DNA of 64,000 nucleotides, taken from NCBI GenBank assembly GCA_039821145.1, contig JBCBOS010000014.1, positions 124,001-188,000 of the forward strand, written 5' to 3'. This stretch comes from JBCCSZ01 sp039821145 (GTDB taxonomy: Bacteria; Bacteroidota; Bacteroidia; Chitinophagales; Saprospiraceae). Positions 1-8,934 of the stretch are shown one piece after another (the first letter of the stretch is position 1; every line of letters begins with the position of its first letter). The notes below the pieces were generated by a model. That model had not been told where the DNA came from, made no database searches, and worked only from the letters and a program-made list of their open reading frames with translations. The position numbers and the translations under genes are program-made.

Positions 1-2
1 GC

Positions 3-866
3 TATGTCTTCGACGTGACCATCGCCAATGCCCAAAGCACAGAAGCCAATGTGGCCGTCATCAAAGGAGCCCGAATCGAAGTATTCAACAACACAAGTGG
101 AAAAGAAGAACTGGTGCTCAACAACTACCCTCACGCCAACTTCAAATTCAATTTTGAAAAAGGCAATCACTATACCCTCATGATCCGCCGCAAGGGGTAC
201 CTAAACAAGCGCATCGAAGCCTACATCGATGTGGAAGGATGCATCCTTTGCTTCGATGGCCTGGGCATTGTCAATCCCGGTGTCACCGACGTGATGTCGC
301 ATGGCAATGACATGGGCACCTTCCTGGCCAACATCGAACTGGAACCACTGCAAATCAATCAAACATTTGAAATTGAAAACATCTATTACGACTTCAACAA
401 GTGGAACATCCGTCCAGATGCTGCCAGCGAATTGGACAAACTCATCGGCGTCCTGAAAGACAATCCAGCCATCATCGTAGAAATGGGATCGCATACCGAT
501 GCCCGTGGTCGAAACACCTACAACCTCTCCCTTTCTCAAAAAAGAGCCAAGTCTGCTGTTGACTATTTGATCACACAGGGAATCATGGACAAGCGGCTCA
601 CCTGGAAGGGCTATGGAGAATCGCAACTCGCCAACGAATGTGAAGATGGCGTCAACTGCGACGAAGAAGGTCACCAACGAAATCGCCGGACAGAATTGAA
701 AATCGTGGGCATACAGGAGGAAGATCCACTCGATAAGAAAAGCCTAAAAGACATCATCGCGAGGGAGCACATGCTAAAGGATGGGCCCCGCCGAAACGAG
801 GCACAGGTGGACAGCAAGGAGAAGGATACAGAGTCAAAAGACAAATCTCAAAACCAGCCGGACTAG
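3..866 (+). CDS. OmpA-family outer-membrane/peptidoglycan-binding protein (5' partial)
   Basis: The frame is open to the left edge, so the N-terminus lies outside the window. Counting from the GTG at 15, residues about 12-75 look like a beta-rich carboxypeptidase-regulatory-like fold. Residues about 118-231 form an OmpA C-terminal domain with the YYDFNKWNIRP entry strand, the SHTDARG loop (Asp162, diaminopimelate contact) and the RNRRTE motif (Arg225). Cys209 and Cys215 flank a short acidic loop and could form a disulfide. The last 45 residues are highly charged (K/D/E) and probably disordered. The family anchors the outer membrane to peptidoglycan. Bacteroidota members often carry TPR or PD40 repeats upstream, as in the T9SS component PorE, but that part is not visible. 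The gene converges with the next one, overlapping by 4 bp. Confidence 0.88.
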   Translation, partial: YVFDVTIANAQSTEANVAVIKGARIEVFNNTSGKEELVLNNYPHANFKFNFEKGNHYTLMIRRKGYLNKRIEAYIDVEGCILCFDGLGIVNPGVTDVMSHGNDMGTFLANIELEPLQINQTFEIENIYYDFNKWNIRPDAASELDKLIGVLKDNPAIIVEMGSHTDARGRNTYNLSLSQKRAKSAVDYLITQGIMDKRLTWKGYGESQLANECEDGVNCDEEGHQRNRRTELKIVGIQEEDPLDKKSLKDIIAREHMLKDGPRRNEAQVDSKEKDTESKDKSQNQPD

Positions 867-1171
867 GCGCGCTGGGGCAAATACGGCGACAGAGGACGCA
901 AAGAAGACCCTACAAACAAGGATTTTTCTACCTCATCAGTGACAGGTTCTGCCTGAAACAGATGGCTTTCAAGGGTGTGGACAAAGATGCCGCGAAGCCA
1001 ATCGTAGAAACTGGACTGCTGACGATAGCCTCTGGACAGGCGAGCTGCTTGGAAGGTGGCCTCCCGGTACAAATGGCGGGCCAGCTCGTGATCCTGGGTC
1101 AATTCTAAGGAAAAATCACGCAAGCGATCGTGATAAATCTCTAACCTGTTATAAAATTCTGAGCTTCTCAT
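863..1171 (-). CDS. Small sigma-70 region-2-like protein, no region 4
   Basis: This 102-residue protein resembles region 2 of ECF sigma factors. Residues about 14-75 read like the helix that normally carries 'LT.D...A.dL.QetF', here LTQDHELARHLYREATFQA, followed by a WLRGIF stretch matching the 'aWL..I..N' segment. After residue 75 there is only a short Ser/Pro-rich tail, so the DNA -35-binding region 4 is absent. It could be a degraded sigma factor, a standalone core-polymerase-binding protein, or a chance resemblance within a helical protein. Its stop overlaps the convergent OmpA gene at 863-866. AT-rich sequence lies upstream. The sigma similarity is my reading of short motifs. Confidence 0.5.
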   Translation of the reverse strand: MRSSEFYNRLEIYHDRLRDFSLELTQDHELARHLYREATFQAARLSRGYRQQSSFYDWLRGIFVHTLESHLFQAEPVTDEVEKSLFVGSSLRPLSPYLPQRA

Positions 1172-1485
1172 ATCATAGGTGTTTTTTGTTCGTATAAAAT
1201 AACAACGAACAGATGATCATTTTGTTTAATAATTTCTCGATAAACATTAAACAAAATGCAGATTCATCCATTTATCCCTCCGAAATTACAGAGGATTGTG
1301 ATTTTTTTTCATCAAGTTCGTTCAATATTTTCTGAAAGTTGTATATTTATTGAACAATCAGTACTTACACTTGTCTTTAATTGTGTACATAAACAAATCA
1401 AACCGCCTGTCTAAAAAACCCATTGAGACAATTCCTTGCGTTACAACATAAATGGGTTGATTTTTCGTTATTTGATCTCATTAGA

Positions 1486-1525
1486 GACAGCTCTCGGAGG
1501 GTGATGCCGGGAGCTGTCGTATTTT
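1486..1525 (+). terminator. Rho-independent terminator-like hairpin
   Basis: Arms at 1486-1497 and 1507-1518 (gacagctctcgg / ccgggagctgtc) pair over 12 positions with one mismatch and enclose a 9-base loop. The run ATTTTT follows. On the + strand no protein gene lies immediately upstream, so it may end a non-coding transcript. Confidence 0.55.
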
Positions 1526-1556
1526 TGGCCTTTCCTTCCGTCGTCCATGACAAATG

Positions 1557-1596
1557 AAAAAGGCGACTGCCCTACCCGAGCAATCGCCTTTTGTCT
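1557..1596 (-). terminator. Terminator of the alpha-2-macroglobulin gene
   Basis: Perfect arms aaaaggcga (1558-1566) and tcgcctttt (1584-1592) flank a 17-base loop about 30 bases beyond the minus-strand stop. On the minus strand the stem is followed by further T residues, and the element could act in both directions. Confidence 0.65.
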
Positions 1597-1620
1597 GTCA
1601 ACTTCGTGGCAATCAAGCAA

Positions 1621-4600
1621 TCACAAAGTTCCTGGCTCGATCACCTCTACCCACTGACCGGGTTGGCGGGCGTTGATGGTGTTGTCGTACATGGCATCAC
1701 AGCTGATGCTGGGAAGATAGTATCGACCTCGGTAGGCTGCATTGAGCTGAACCCGGAAGACTTTGGAGGAGCGGTTGCTGATGTCGAAGTAGGTATACAC
1801 TCTGTCGTCGCGGATGTCTTGGTAATCGGGACGAGAAGCCTCTTTGAAATTTTGTACCCCACTCATCCGGGTATTGAGAATTTCCCAACCTGAAGGGAAT
1901 ACTTGAGACAAGGCCATCTCCTCGTACCAATTTGACTTGGTTCCTGGATTGATGATGCTCACCTCGGCAATGAAGTCCATTCCCTGCTGAATGCTTGATG
2001 GGTCCAAGGGCTTGCCATCTGTCTTTTTGTAGGAAACGGCCACTTTGAGGTGATTGCTGGCGGCACTTTGGTCTCCCACCAAGGGTTGGCCGGAATTGAC
2101 AATGCGCGCATACAGCAAGTTGCCACCTCTATTGGTGATCTTGATGGACTGGCTCACCAAATTCTTCATGGGAATGTCCACCAAAAAGATGGGTTTGGAA
2201 GAACCTGCATTGACGGCTGTCTGTCCATTGATCTGGTAGGCGAAATCCAATTTGTTGCCAGTCTCGCTGTCCCCTACCAATTTGCCAATGGCCATCAGGG
2301 TGTAGGCGGTGGTTTGGGTGCTGTACCAACTGTCTTTGGCCATGCGCTCCGATAGATTCTTTGCCAATTCGGCTGCCTTTTTTCGGTCGCCCAATACAAG
2401 CAGAGTTTCCAATATCATGGCCTGGTCCCGAGCCCCGGAACCATAGGTATGGCCCAGCTCCCGATAGTCCTTCACGGTCGTAGATACATTTTCAATCAAC
2501 TTCACCGCAATTTCTTTCTGACCTGCCAGAGCATAGGCTGCTGCCAAGCGGAAGCGGGTCGAGCTGTTCAGCTTGCCACTTTCGCGAAGGTGGTTCATCG
2601 CTCCCAACTCAGCGGCCCCGGCCAATGCCAAGGTGTAGAGCCGATAGGCTTGTGTCAACTCCATGCCACTTCTTGAGTAGTACGGACGATCTTCCAGGTC
2701 GGGGTCCCATCGTTTGGCGACGCGTTTTTGGAATCGCTTCCAGTTGTCGAGCAAGTTGTCGGGGACATTGTAGCCCAATTGCTTGGCCTCTAGCAGAAAA
2801 TGGCCGGCATAGTTGCTGCCCCAATGACTGCTTCCGTCATCTCCTGGCCAGTAGCCAAATCCGCCGGAAGCATTCTGGAATTTTCGGATGCGATCGATGC
2901 CCGCCCGGATGTTGCGATCCATTTGATCCTTTTTGTCCTGATCCAAGTCCAATAGTCGATTGACGTAGAGCTGTGGAAACACCGAGGAAGTCGTCTGCTC
3001 AATGCATCCATGCGGATACCGCAATAGGTATCGAAGGCGTTTGTCCAGGTTCAAGGGTGGGATGGAGGAAACCTCTAGGGTCGCCTGATTGGTCCCTGCC
3101 ACACCGATGGGGGAAAAATCCTTTTCCCAGACCGTTCCGCCATCAATGACACCCGCCAATATGTCGCTGACATATGGATTGGGATTGCGAACGTCGATCT
3201 CGATGTCCTGGCTGGCTGTTTCCCCACCACCACTCACGGTGATTTTGAAACGGGCCACCCCTACTGACTCGCGCACCTTCAGGTCAAACTCGACCATCTC
3301 CTCTCCCGGCCTGGCAAAGCGAATGCTCTTTTGGGTGCCAGAAGGAAAGTCAATCAGTCCACTGCTCTCTTCTACTTTGACCGTCACTTCTTTGACCTTG
3401 TCCTCCATGGCAAACACATTGATCGGCATGCTCAACTGCTCGGCAGGTCCCAACACCCTTGGCAGGGTGGCCAATACCATCAAAGGCTTGCGCACAGCAG
3501 TCGTTTTTTCTGCCTTGCCATAGGCGCCATTGTCTGCTGCCACGACCATGGTCCGCACCGATCCCACATAATTGGGCAAGGTGATCTCATGGCTTGCCTT
3601 TTTGCCTTTTTCCAAGAAGAACGGCCCCAGATGGCGGACCACAGGCTCGAAGCGATTGGCCCGAGAGTTGGCATCTCCCGCCGCATTGGCACCATCTCCA
3701 CCGATGCTCAACAGGCGATCCATTTGTCCACCATAAGCACCCAACACATGATCGTACACATCCCAGGTGCGCACGCCCAGGGCTTCCCGCGCATAGAATG
3801 CATTCCAAGGATCAGGGGTTTTGAAACGAGTCAAATCCAAGAGTCCTTCATCCACCATGGCGATGGTATAGGCCATGGGGCGCCCCTCGGTTTCTGATAC
3901 CTCCAGCTTCACTGTTTGTTCCGGCTCCAATACATCGGCCATCTTCAATTTGGGCTGAAGCCGCGTTTTGGGATCTTCCACATGGATGGGAATGACCCCG
4001 TACATGCGAATCGGCAAATCGTTCTTGACCTGAGAGTGGGGCTGAAACAGGCTGACATGTGCATAAACAGTTGGCGCCATTTCGGGTGTGGCATAAAATT
4101 CAAAATTGGTTTCGCCTTTCTTGCACTCCTTCCAATAGGATTCGAGGACTTGACTGCCATTTTCGATGGTGATCAGGGCACGGCCAATGTCGGAGGTTGG
4201 GATGCGCAGTTTTACCTTTTCTCCTGTGTTGTATTGCTGTTTGTCTGAAGAAAAGACCAGCATGGCAGCTGCTTCCCGGTTCCTGGCCGAATTGTCGTCG
4301 CTGTCGTACCAGGGATAGCCTGCGTAGAAAAAGTCACCCGAGCAGTGCCCAGTGGTTTCATCACAAACGCGGACCATGTACCGTCCCCAACCGTCGACTT
4401 TGACAGCCCATTTGGCCTCTCCCCGGCTATTGGTATTGACACTTCCTTTGGAGCTGGCTTTGTAGTGGTTGCTGCTGTTGAAGCTGCTCACATTGTTGTT
4501 GGACCGTTCCCACCACCAACGCCAGGATACTCGGTACAGTCCCAAACTCAGCTTGCGATTGGCCAGCGGCTTGCCATCTTCATCGACCAGTACCAAGCCC

Positions 4601-7230
4601 ACAGTTCCTTCTTTTCCAATGTCCATCCGCTTTGATCCGTAGCGGTTTTTGGGAATGGAAATGCCTGCATAGGAAGCAAACGGATTGTAGCCTACGCTGA
4701 AATTGTCTTCGCTGTAGCCCCCTCCTTTTTCGAAGGCCCTCGTCCGAAAGTTCACCCGCATCTTGCCAGGCATGTTGTTGTCATTCCGGGCCAGTTTGAG
4801 ATTGAAGGGAGCCTGGCCATTGCCATCGACCGAGCCGTCAAAAATGGTTTTGGTCCTGGAGTTGTACTTGCGGGCTGGATCGGTGAAGCGGTATTCTTTG
4901 TATTTGGGGAAGGTGGTGCTTCCTTCTTTGACCTGTACCTCAACTTTGGCCTTTAGGTTGCGGGCCGGGGCGCCGTGCAGCCAATTGACCTGCAGCTGGG
5001 TGCTTTTGGGCAAGTCGTTGACGGCAATGGCCTTGGCAGGGTCCAAGTCCAGTTTGATTTTGAGTCGATTGGGTTTGACAGTCTCCACTTTGATGCGCTT
5101 GCTGAAGCTCGCTCCTCCTAGCTGCACTTTCGCCCGCCAATTGCCCGTGGCATCATCCATGGAAGTGGCGAAGGCCAGTGGGTAGATTCGGTTAACATTG
5201 GTGGAGCTGACCTCCTTGAGGAAGAGTTGGTTGCGAGCGTCGTAGACTTCAAATGTGATGGGGTGATCGGATGGAAGGCTGGCTGTTTTGTCTTCCAACA
5301 CAAAGTTGAGATAGATGGAATCGCCAGGGCGCCACACCCCTCTTTCTCCGTACAAAAAACCTTTGAGTCCCTTTTGAGCACGGGAACCAGCTACGTCAAA
5401 TTTGCTGGTAGACAGGGCATTGCCATCTGCCATGCGCAAATATCCTTTGTCCAATCCTTTGCGGGCGATGATGGCAAAAGGCGGGCGCTCTGTTTCGAAG
5501 CGGGCAATGCCATCTCCATCGGTGCGAATGTTTTTGAGCAATTGCTGTTGGTAGTCGTATACATCCAGTTCCACATCGCTCATCGGATCAGTGGTGCGGA
5601 TGTCCGTCACGGCCACCAAATAGTTTTTGCTGTCGCTCCCCTTGGCGGTGATCCCGATGTTGGAAGCCAAGACATTGCGGCTGACGATGCGATCGCGGTT
5701 GTAGTAGGCCGAGTAGCAAGGATCATCGCGATGTTCCCAGCGGTAGCCTTCGTAGTACCCTCCTCTGCCATAGTAGCCAATGTCCATGATGCTTTTGATG
5801 TCACCGGATGGATCAAAGGCACTTTCGGCCAGGGTGAGTTCGTTTTTGTCGTCTTTGGATTGGCCGCTGCAGTAATAGTTTGTATAACTCTGTTGAAAGC
5901 CCATCCGGATTTGGTAGATGGCTGTGGGATCATCTGCCAGCATGTCCTTGAGGTCGAGGGCATAGCGGGTCCATTCGGCGGCTGAGGCTTGGGGGTTGAG
6001 GCTTTGGAGGCTGACCCGGCGTTGAGCGACAATCCGTCCCACCCTTTCCATGTAGCTGTCTCCATCGAGTCGATTGCTCTGCAGAAACTGCAAAATGTTG
6101 TTGTTGAATATCTTGAAGACTTCCACATCCACGGCGTGTAGATTGATGGCTTCGAATGGGAGGATCAGGCCATCTGCATCGGGCAGGATCACACCTGTGC
6201 CCACCAGTCGAACTTCGGGTTTGGCCTCCACAAAGGACAATGTCCACTCAGATGGATTTTTCATCCCCAGCTGATTGATGTTGCGAACCCCTTTGGCCAC
6301 GCGAATGGTTCGGTCGCCTGCCACTCGTTTGGAAGGATAAATGCGGACTTGGTTGCCTTCAATGGCGTAATCCAGCGAACCATCGAAACCAGAGATGCCA
6401 AGCAGGCCGTTGAGGTTTTGGCCTTTGGACAAAGGATCGGAGAAAAACAGGACCACATATTGGTCTTTCTCCTGTACCACTCTGGCCTCCATGACCCTGA
6501 AGTTGCTCAGCGAAGGAACTGCGACGATTCGCTCATCTTTTTGACTGACCCCCAATGGCCGTCCATCCCATTTGAGTTGGAATTCCTGGTCACTTTGATT
6601 TCTGGTGATGCCACTGACCACAAACTCATGGGTCATGCCATCGCCTTTGTGGGTCCACTGCAGGGGCAATTCACGCCCCCCCATGCTGGCCGTAAGCATT
6701 TTCTCTACATCCTCACCGTCCGCGACATCGGCAGTATAGACAGCGGCTCTGTACTGTTGATTCTCCAAGGCTCCCTCCACAGATGGCTCCAGATGTCCGT
6801 TGCGGACCTGAAAGTTTTGTTCTCTCGTTTTGAAGTCAAATTCGAAGGAAGAAGCAGCTTTTGGCAAGCCTTCAAATAATTTGTCGAGGCGCACCTTGAC
6901 CAGGTAGCGCTGATTGGTCTGGAGTACTTCGTCTGGTTCGAGCAAAATGGTCCGATCGTCTTCCCAGCGCGCTTTGCCTGCAAAAGAAGGCGTGACCGAC
7001 AAGATGCCTTTGGGCAAATCGCTGCCGATCGTGGAAGGATTGGCTACTGGCTGGGTAAACTGCAATCGGATGGGAGCTGCCCGGGAGATGGTTCCCGAGG
7101 TGTATGCATAGACGTAGGAATTGACTTCGGGGGGAATGGGTTTGGCTCGCTGGTCCGTCTTACAAGCACTGAGGCCCATCAATCCGAAAAGGACCAATAG
7201 AAGGGCGGTTTTAAGGGAATCGTGAAACAT
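1621..7230 (-). CDS. Alpha-2-macroglobulin family lipoprotein with intact thioester
   Basis: At 1869 residues this is a bacterial alpha-2-macroglobulin. Such proteins trap external proteases through a bait region and a reactive thioester, and are thought to protect the cell envelope. The N-terminus is a lipoprotein signal with lipobox LSAC and acceptor Cys23. Repeated macroglobulin beta domains fill the N-terminal and middle parts. The thioester motif CIEQ is at residues 1409-1412, followed by the alpha/alpha toroid (thioester domain) with the GGFGYWPG motif and a C-terminal receptor-binding-like beta domain. It is longer than E. coli YfhM (about 1650 residues). In many bacteria the neighbour is pbpC (penicillin-binding protein 1C). 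None is present here, and the gene appears monocistronic with its own terminator. Confidence 0.93.
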   Translation of the reverse strand: MFHDSLKTALLLVLFGLMGLSACKTDQRAKPIPPEVNSYVYAYTSGTISRAAPIRLQFTQPVANPSTIGSDLPKGILSVTPSFAGKARWEDDRTILLEPDEVLQTNQRYLVKVRLDKLFEGLPKAASSFEFDFKTREQNFQVRNGHLEPSVEGALENQQYRAAVYTADVADGEDVEKMLTASMGGRELPLQWTHKGDGMTHEFVVSGITRNQSDQEFQLKWDGRPLGVSQKDERIVAVPSLSNFRVMEARVVQEKDQYVVLFFSDPLSKGQNLNGLLGISGFDGSLDYAIEGNQVRIYPSKRVAGDRTIRVAKGVRNINQLGMKNPSEWTLSFVEAKPEVRLVGTGVILPDADGLILPFEAINLHAVDVEVFKIFNNNILQFLQSNRLDGDSYMERVGRIVAQRRVSLQSLNPQASAAEWTRYALDLKDMLADDPTAIYQIRMGFQQSYTNYYCSGQSKDDKNELTLAESAFDPSGDIKSIMDIGYYGRGGYYEGYRWEHRDDPCYSAYYNRDRIVSRNVLASNIGITAKGSDSKNYLVAVTDIRTTDPMSDVELDVYDYQQQLLKNIRTDGDGIARFETERPPFAIIARKGLDKGYLRMADGNALSTSKFDVAGSRAQKGLKGFLYGERGVWRPGDSIYLNFVLEDKTASLPSDHPITFEVYDARNQLFLKEVSSTNVNRIYPLAFATSMDDATGNWRAKVQLGGASFSKRIKVETVKPNRLKIKLDLDPAKAIAVNDLPKSTQLQVNWLHGAPARNLKAKVEVQVKEGSTTFPKYKEYRFTDPARKYNSRTKTIFDGSVDGNGQAPFNLKLARNDNNMPGKMRVNFRTRAFEKGGGYSEDNFSVGYNPFASYAGISIPKNRYGSKRMDIGKEGTVGLVLVDEDGKPLANRKLSLGLYRVSWRWWWERSNNNVSSFNSSNHYKASSKGSVNTNSRGEAKWAVKVDGWGRYMVRVCDETTGHCSGDFFYAGYPWYDSDDNSARNREAAAMLVFSSDKQQYNTGEKVKLRIPTSDIGRALITIENGSQVLESYWKECKKGETNFEFYATPEMAPTVYAHVSLFQPHSQVKNDLPIRMYGVIPIHVEDPKTRLQPKLKMADVLEPEQTVKLEVSETEGRPMAYTIAMVDEGLLDLTRFKTPDPWNAFYAREALGVRTWDVYDHVLGAYGGQMDRLLSIGGDGANAAGDANSRANRFEPVVRHLGPFFLEKGKKASHEITLPNYVGSVRTMVVAADNGAYGKAEKTTAVRKPLMVLATLPRVLGPAEQLSMPINVFAMEDKVKEVTVKVEESSGLIDFPSGTQKSIRFARPGEEMVEFDLKVRESVGVARFKITVSGGGETASQDIEIDVRNPNPYVSDILAGVIDGGTVWEKDFSPIGVAGTNQATLEVSSIPPLNLDKRLRYLLRYPHGCIEQTTSSVFPQLYVNRLLDLDQDKKDQMDRNIRAGIDRIRKFQNASGGFGYWPGDDGSSHWGSNYAGHFLLEAKQLGYNVPDNLLDNWKRFQKRVAKRWDPDLEDRPYYSRSGMELTQAYRLYTLALAGAAELGAMNHLRESGKLNSSTRFRLAAAYALAGQKEIAVKLIENVSTTVKDYRELGHTYGSGARDQAMILETLLVLGDRKKAAELAKNLSERMAKDSWYSTQTTAYTLMAIGKLVGDSETGNKLDFAYQINGQTAVNAGSSKPIFLVDIPMKNLVSQSIKITNRGGNLLYARIVNSGQPLVGDQSAASNHLKVAVSYKKTDGKPLDPSSIQQGMDFIAEVSIINPGTKSNWYEEMALSQVFPSGWEILNTRMSGVQNFKEASRPDYQDIRDDRVYTYFDISNRSSKVFRVQLNAAYRGRYYLPSISCDAMYDNTINARQPGQWVEVIEPGTL

Positions 7231-7583
7231 AACGCCAGGTTTTTGTCAATGATGAGGGAAGCAAATACTCAAATTGCATCACATCATCAGTGGAGTGATA
7301 CTTGTATAAGCAATGTCGTTTGGATGTTCGCTCTGCCGATTCAAAGAGCGAGTTGTAGTTTACTGAATCGCAACTTGGGCAGTATAGTATGTATGGAGGT
7401 AATTTTTGCCAATTTTACGCAAAAATGTGCGCTAATTCTAATATTTGTGTACACAGATAAAGTATTTGATCTTATCTTACGATCATTCGATGCAAAGCGT
7501 TACCCCGTGAGCCGTTAAATTCAACAATTTCGCAGTATACAGAGAAATAAAATCCCAACAAACTCTCAATCGATGCAAGTCTT
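7231..7583. other. Divergent intergenic region
   Basis: This AT-rich region of 353 bases lies between the minus-strand alpha-2-macroglobulin start and the + strand Lon-domain gene, so it should hold promoters for both. I saw no -7/-33 pair good enough to place and no structured element. Confidence 0.3.
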
Positions 7584-8219
7584 ATGACTGATTTTCTTCC
7601 ACTCTTTCCTCTCAAACTCGTGGTCTACCCAGGCGAACAGCTCAACCTGCACATCTTTGAGCCTCGGTACAAGCAGCTCATCAGAGAGTGCGAGCAGAAC
7701 AAGGTGACTTTTGGCATCCCTGCTTTCATCAACGACAAGGTCATGGACATGGGAACGGAATTGCGGTTGCGCAAAATTGTCAAGCGACACGAAAATGGGG
7801 AGATGGACATCAAAACGGAAGGCATCGGACTGTTCCGGATTCGAAATTTTTACAAAACAGCCCCCAATAAACTCTACGCCGGAGCGGACATCGCCCGCTT
7901 GGAGAATGAATACACTTCCGACAGCCTGCTCAATGAAAAGATTTTGGACTACATGAAGGACTTGTTCCGGATTCTGAAAATTGACAAAGAGCTGCCAGAC
8001 GGCCCAACTGCTTTCAATGTTTATGACATCGCTCATCAGGTTGGCCTCTCTCTGGATCAGGAATACGAATTGCTCTGCCTGACGACCGAGTACGACCGAC
8101 AGGCCTTTGTCACGGAGCATTTGAGACGGTTGCTGCCGGTGGTTCAGGAGATGGAGCGCCTGCGGAAGAAAGTGCAGCTCAACGGCCATTTCAAAAACAT
8201 CATCCCACCCAAAATTTAA
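7584..8219 (+). CDS. Lon substrate-binding (LAN) domain protein
   Basis: A 211-residue protein that consists only of the N-terminal substrate-binding domain of Lon protease (COG2802 type), with no ATPase or Ser-Lys protease part. The start LPLFPLKLVVYPGEQLNLHIFEPRY is the typical signature: the 'lPLFPL..Vl.PG..l.L.IFE.RY' strand-turn-strand. The C-terminal half is helical and ends in a basic region. Standalone members are common in bacteria, and their role in substrate recognition or protein quality control is not established. The gene appears monocistronic and converges with the NicO-like gene 9 bases away. Confidence 0.9.
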   Translation: MTDFLPLFPLKLVVYPGEQLNLHIFEPRYKQLIRECEQNKVTFGIPAFINDKVMDMGTELRLRKIVKRHENGEMDIKTEGIGLFRIRNFYKTAPNKLYAGADIARLENEYTSDSLLNEKILDYMKDLFRILKIDKELPDGPTAFNVYDIAHQVGLSLDQEYELLCLTTEYDRQAFVTEHLRRLLPVVQEMERLRKKVQLNGHFKNIIPPKI

Positions 8220-8228
8220 GGGAATCTT

Positions 8229-8846
8229 CTAGTGAACAAAGATGGAAAAAACGCCTACCAGGATCAGAATGAAGCCTGTGATCATGCCTGCATTGTGCTC
8301 CAAGGCATGCCAGTCAAATTTGCGAATGCCCTTGTAAGCCCACCCGACCCACAAGACCATACCGACGACTGTGATGAGCAAATAAATCAATGAAATCATC
8401 AAAATGGCATTCCAGCCGATGCCACCCGCCATCAGATAAAACGCACTGATTTCCAAGCAGGGAGAAAAGAACATGGCCGTGACCAAGGCCAAAACGATCC
8501 GAAACTTGGTAACAGGAGAAGTCGGCTTTTTCTCGCGCAGGTGAAAATGGTGATGGTGGTGGTGCTGCCAGAGAAAAAACACCCCCATGGCGATGAGGAA
8601 GATCGGAGCGACCCAATGTGTAAAAGCTTCAAATTGATCGGACAGACCGTAGCCAATGCTGCCAATTAGCACGCCGATGACGATGGTACTCAATGCATGC
8701 GCACTTCCCGCCAAAAAAGTCACGTAGACCGTCTCACGCAGACTCCAACCTTCTTTCCGTCCGATGGTCAATACAGGCAACCAGTGGTGTGGAATGAAAG
8801 CATGCAAAACGCTGAGTAAAAGCGTTCCTGTGATGAGCTGATACAT
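8229..8846 (-). CDS. NicO/HupE-like multi-pass membrane protein, possible metal transporter
   Basis: About six hydrophobic segments in 205 residues. His-rich positions sit where nickel/cobalt transporters bind metal: H15-A-F-I-P-H20-H21 near the first helix, the A-H50-A-L motif in the second, and a cytoplasmic loop with six consecutive His (95-100) plus His102. The pattern of two 'HA' motifs and a His-rich loop matches the NicO/RcnA family, whose members move Ni2+ or Co2+, usually outward. The sequence is divergent and shorter than RcnA, so a related metal or sulfite-exporter-like role is possible. A TATCTTTG box lies 22 bases before the start. Confidence 0.6.
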   Translation of the reverse strand: MYQLITGTLLLSVLHAFIPHHWLPVLTIGRKEGWSLRETVYVTFLAGSAHALSTIVIGVLIGSIGYGLSDQFEAFTHWVAPIFLIAMGVFFLWQHHHHHHFHLREKKPTSPVTKFRIVLALVTAMFFSPCLEISAFYLMAGGIGWNAILMISLIYLLITVVGMVLWVGWAYKGIRKFDWHALEHNAGMITGFILILVGVFSIFVH

Positions 8847-8867
8847 AGGGATTTGTTAAAAGAGGTG

Positions 8868-8875
8868 CAAAGATA
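8868..8875 (-). promoter_or_regulatory. Candidate -7 promoter box (TATCTTTG)
   Basis: On the minus strand this matches the Bacteroidota -7 consensus TAnnTTTG exactly and lies 22 bases upstream of the NicO-like start. No -33 TTTG was found at the expected spacing, so the call rests on one box. Confidence 0.35.
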
Positions 8876-8934
8876 GCAAACTCTAAGCAAGCTAGTGGCA
8901 GAATGTTTATTTTTGGCTGACAACAAAAACGAAT

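Larger units (their letters stand above)
1172..1620. other. Intergenic region with two hairpins; possible small RNA
   Basis: No convincing gene. The region is AT-rich up to about 1450. A TATATTTA box at 1342-1349 resembles the Bacteroidota -7 element (TAnnTTTG). About 140 bases later a hairpin with T-run (1486-1525) would end a + strand transcript that contains no plausible protein. A second hairpin (1558-1592) sits just past the stop of the minus-strand alpha-2-macroglobulin gene. Confidence 0.4.
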
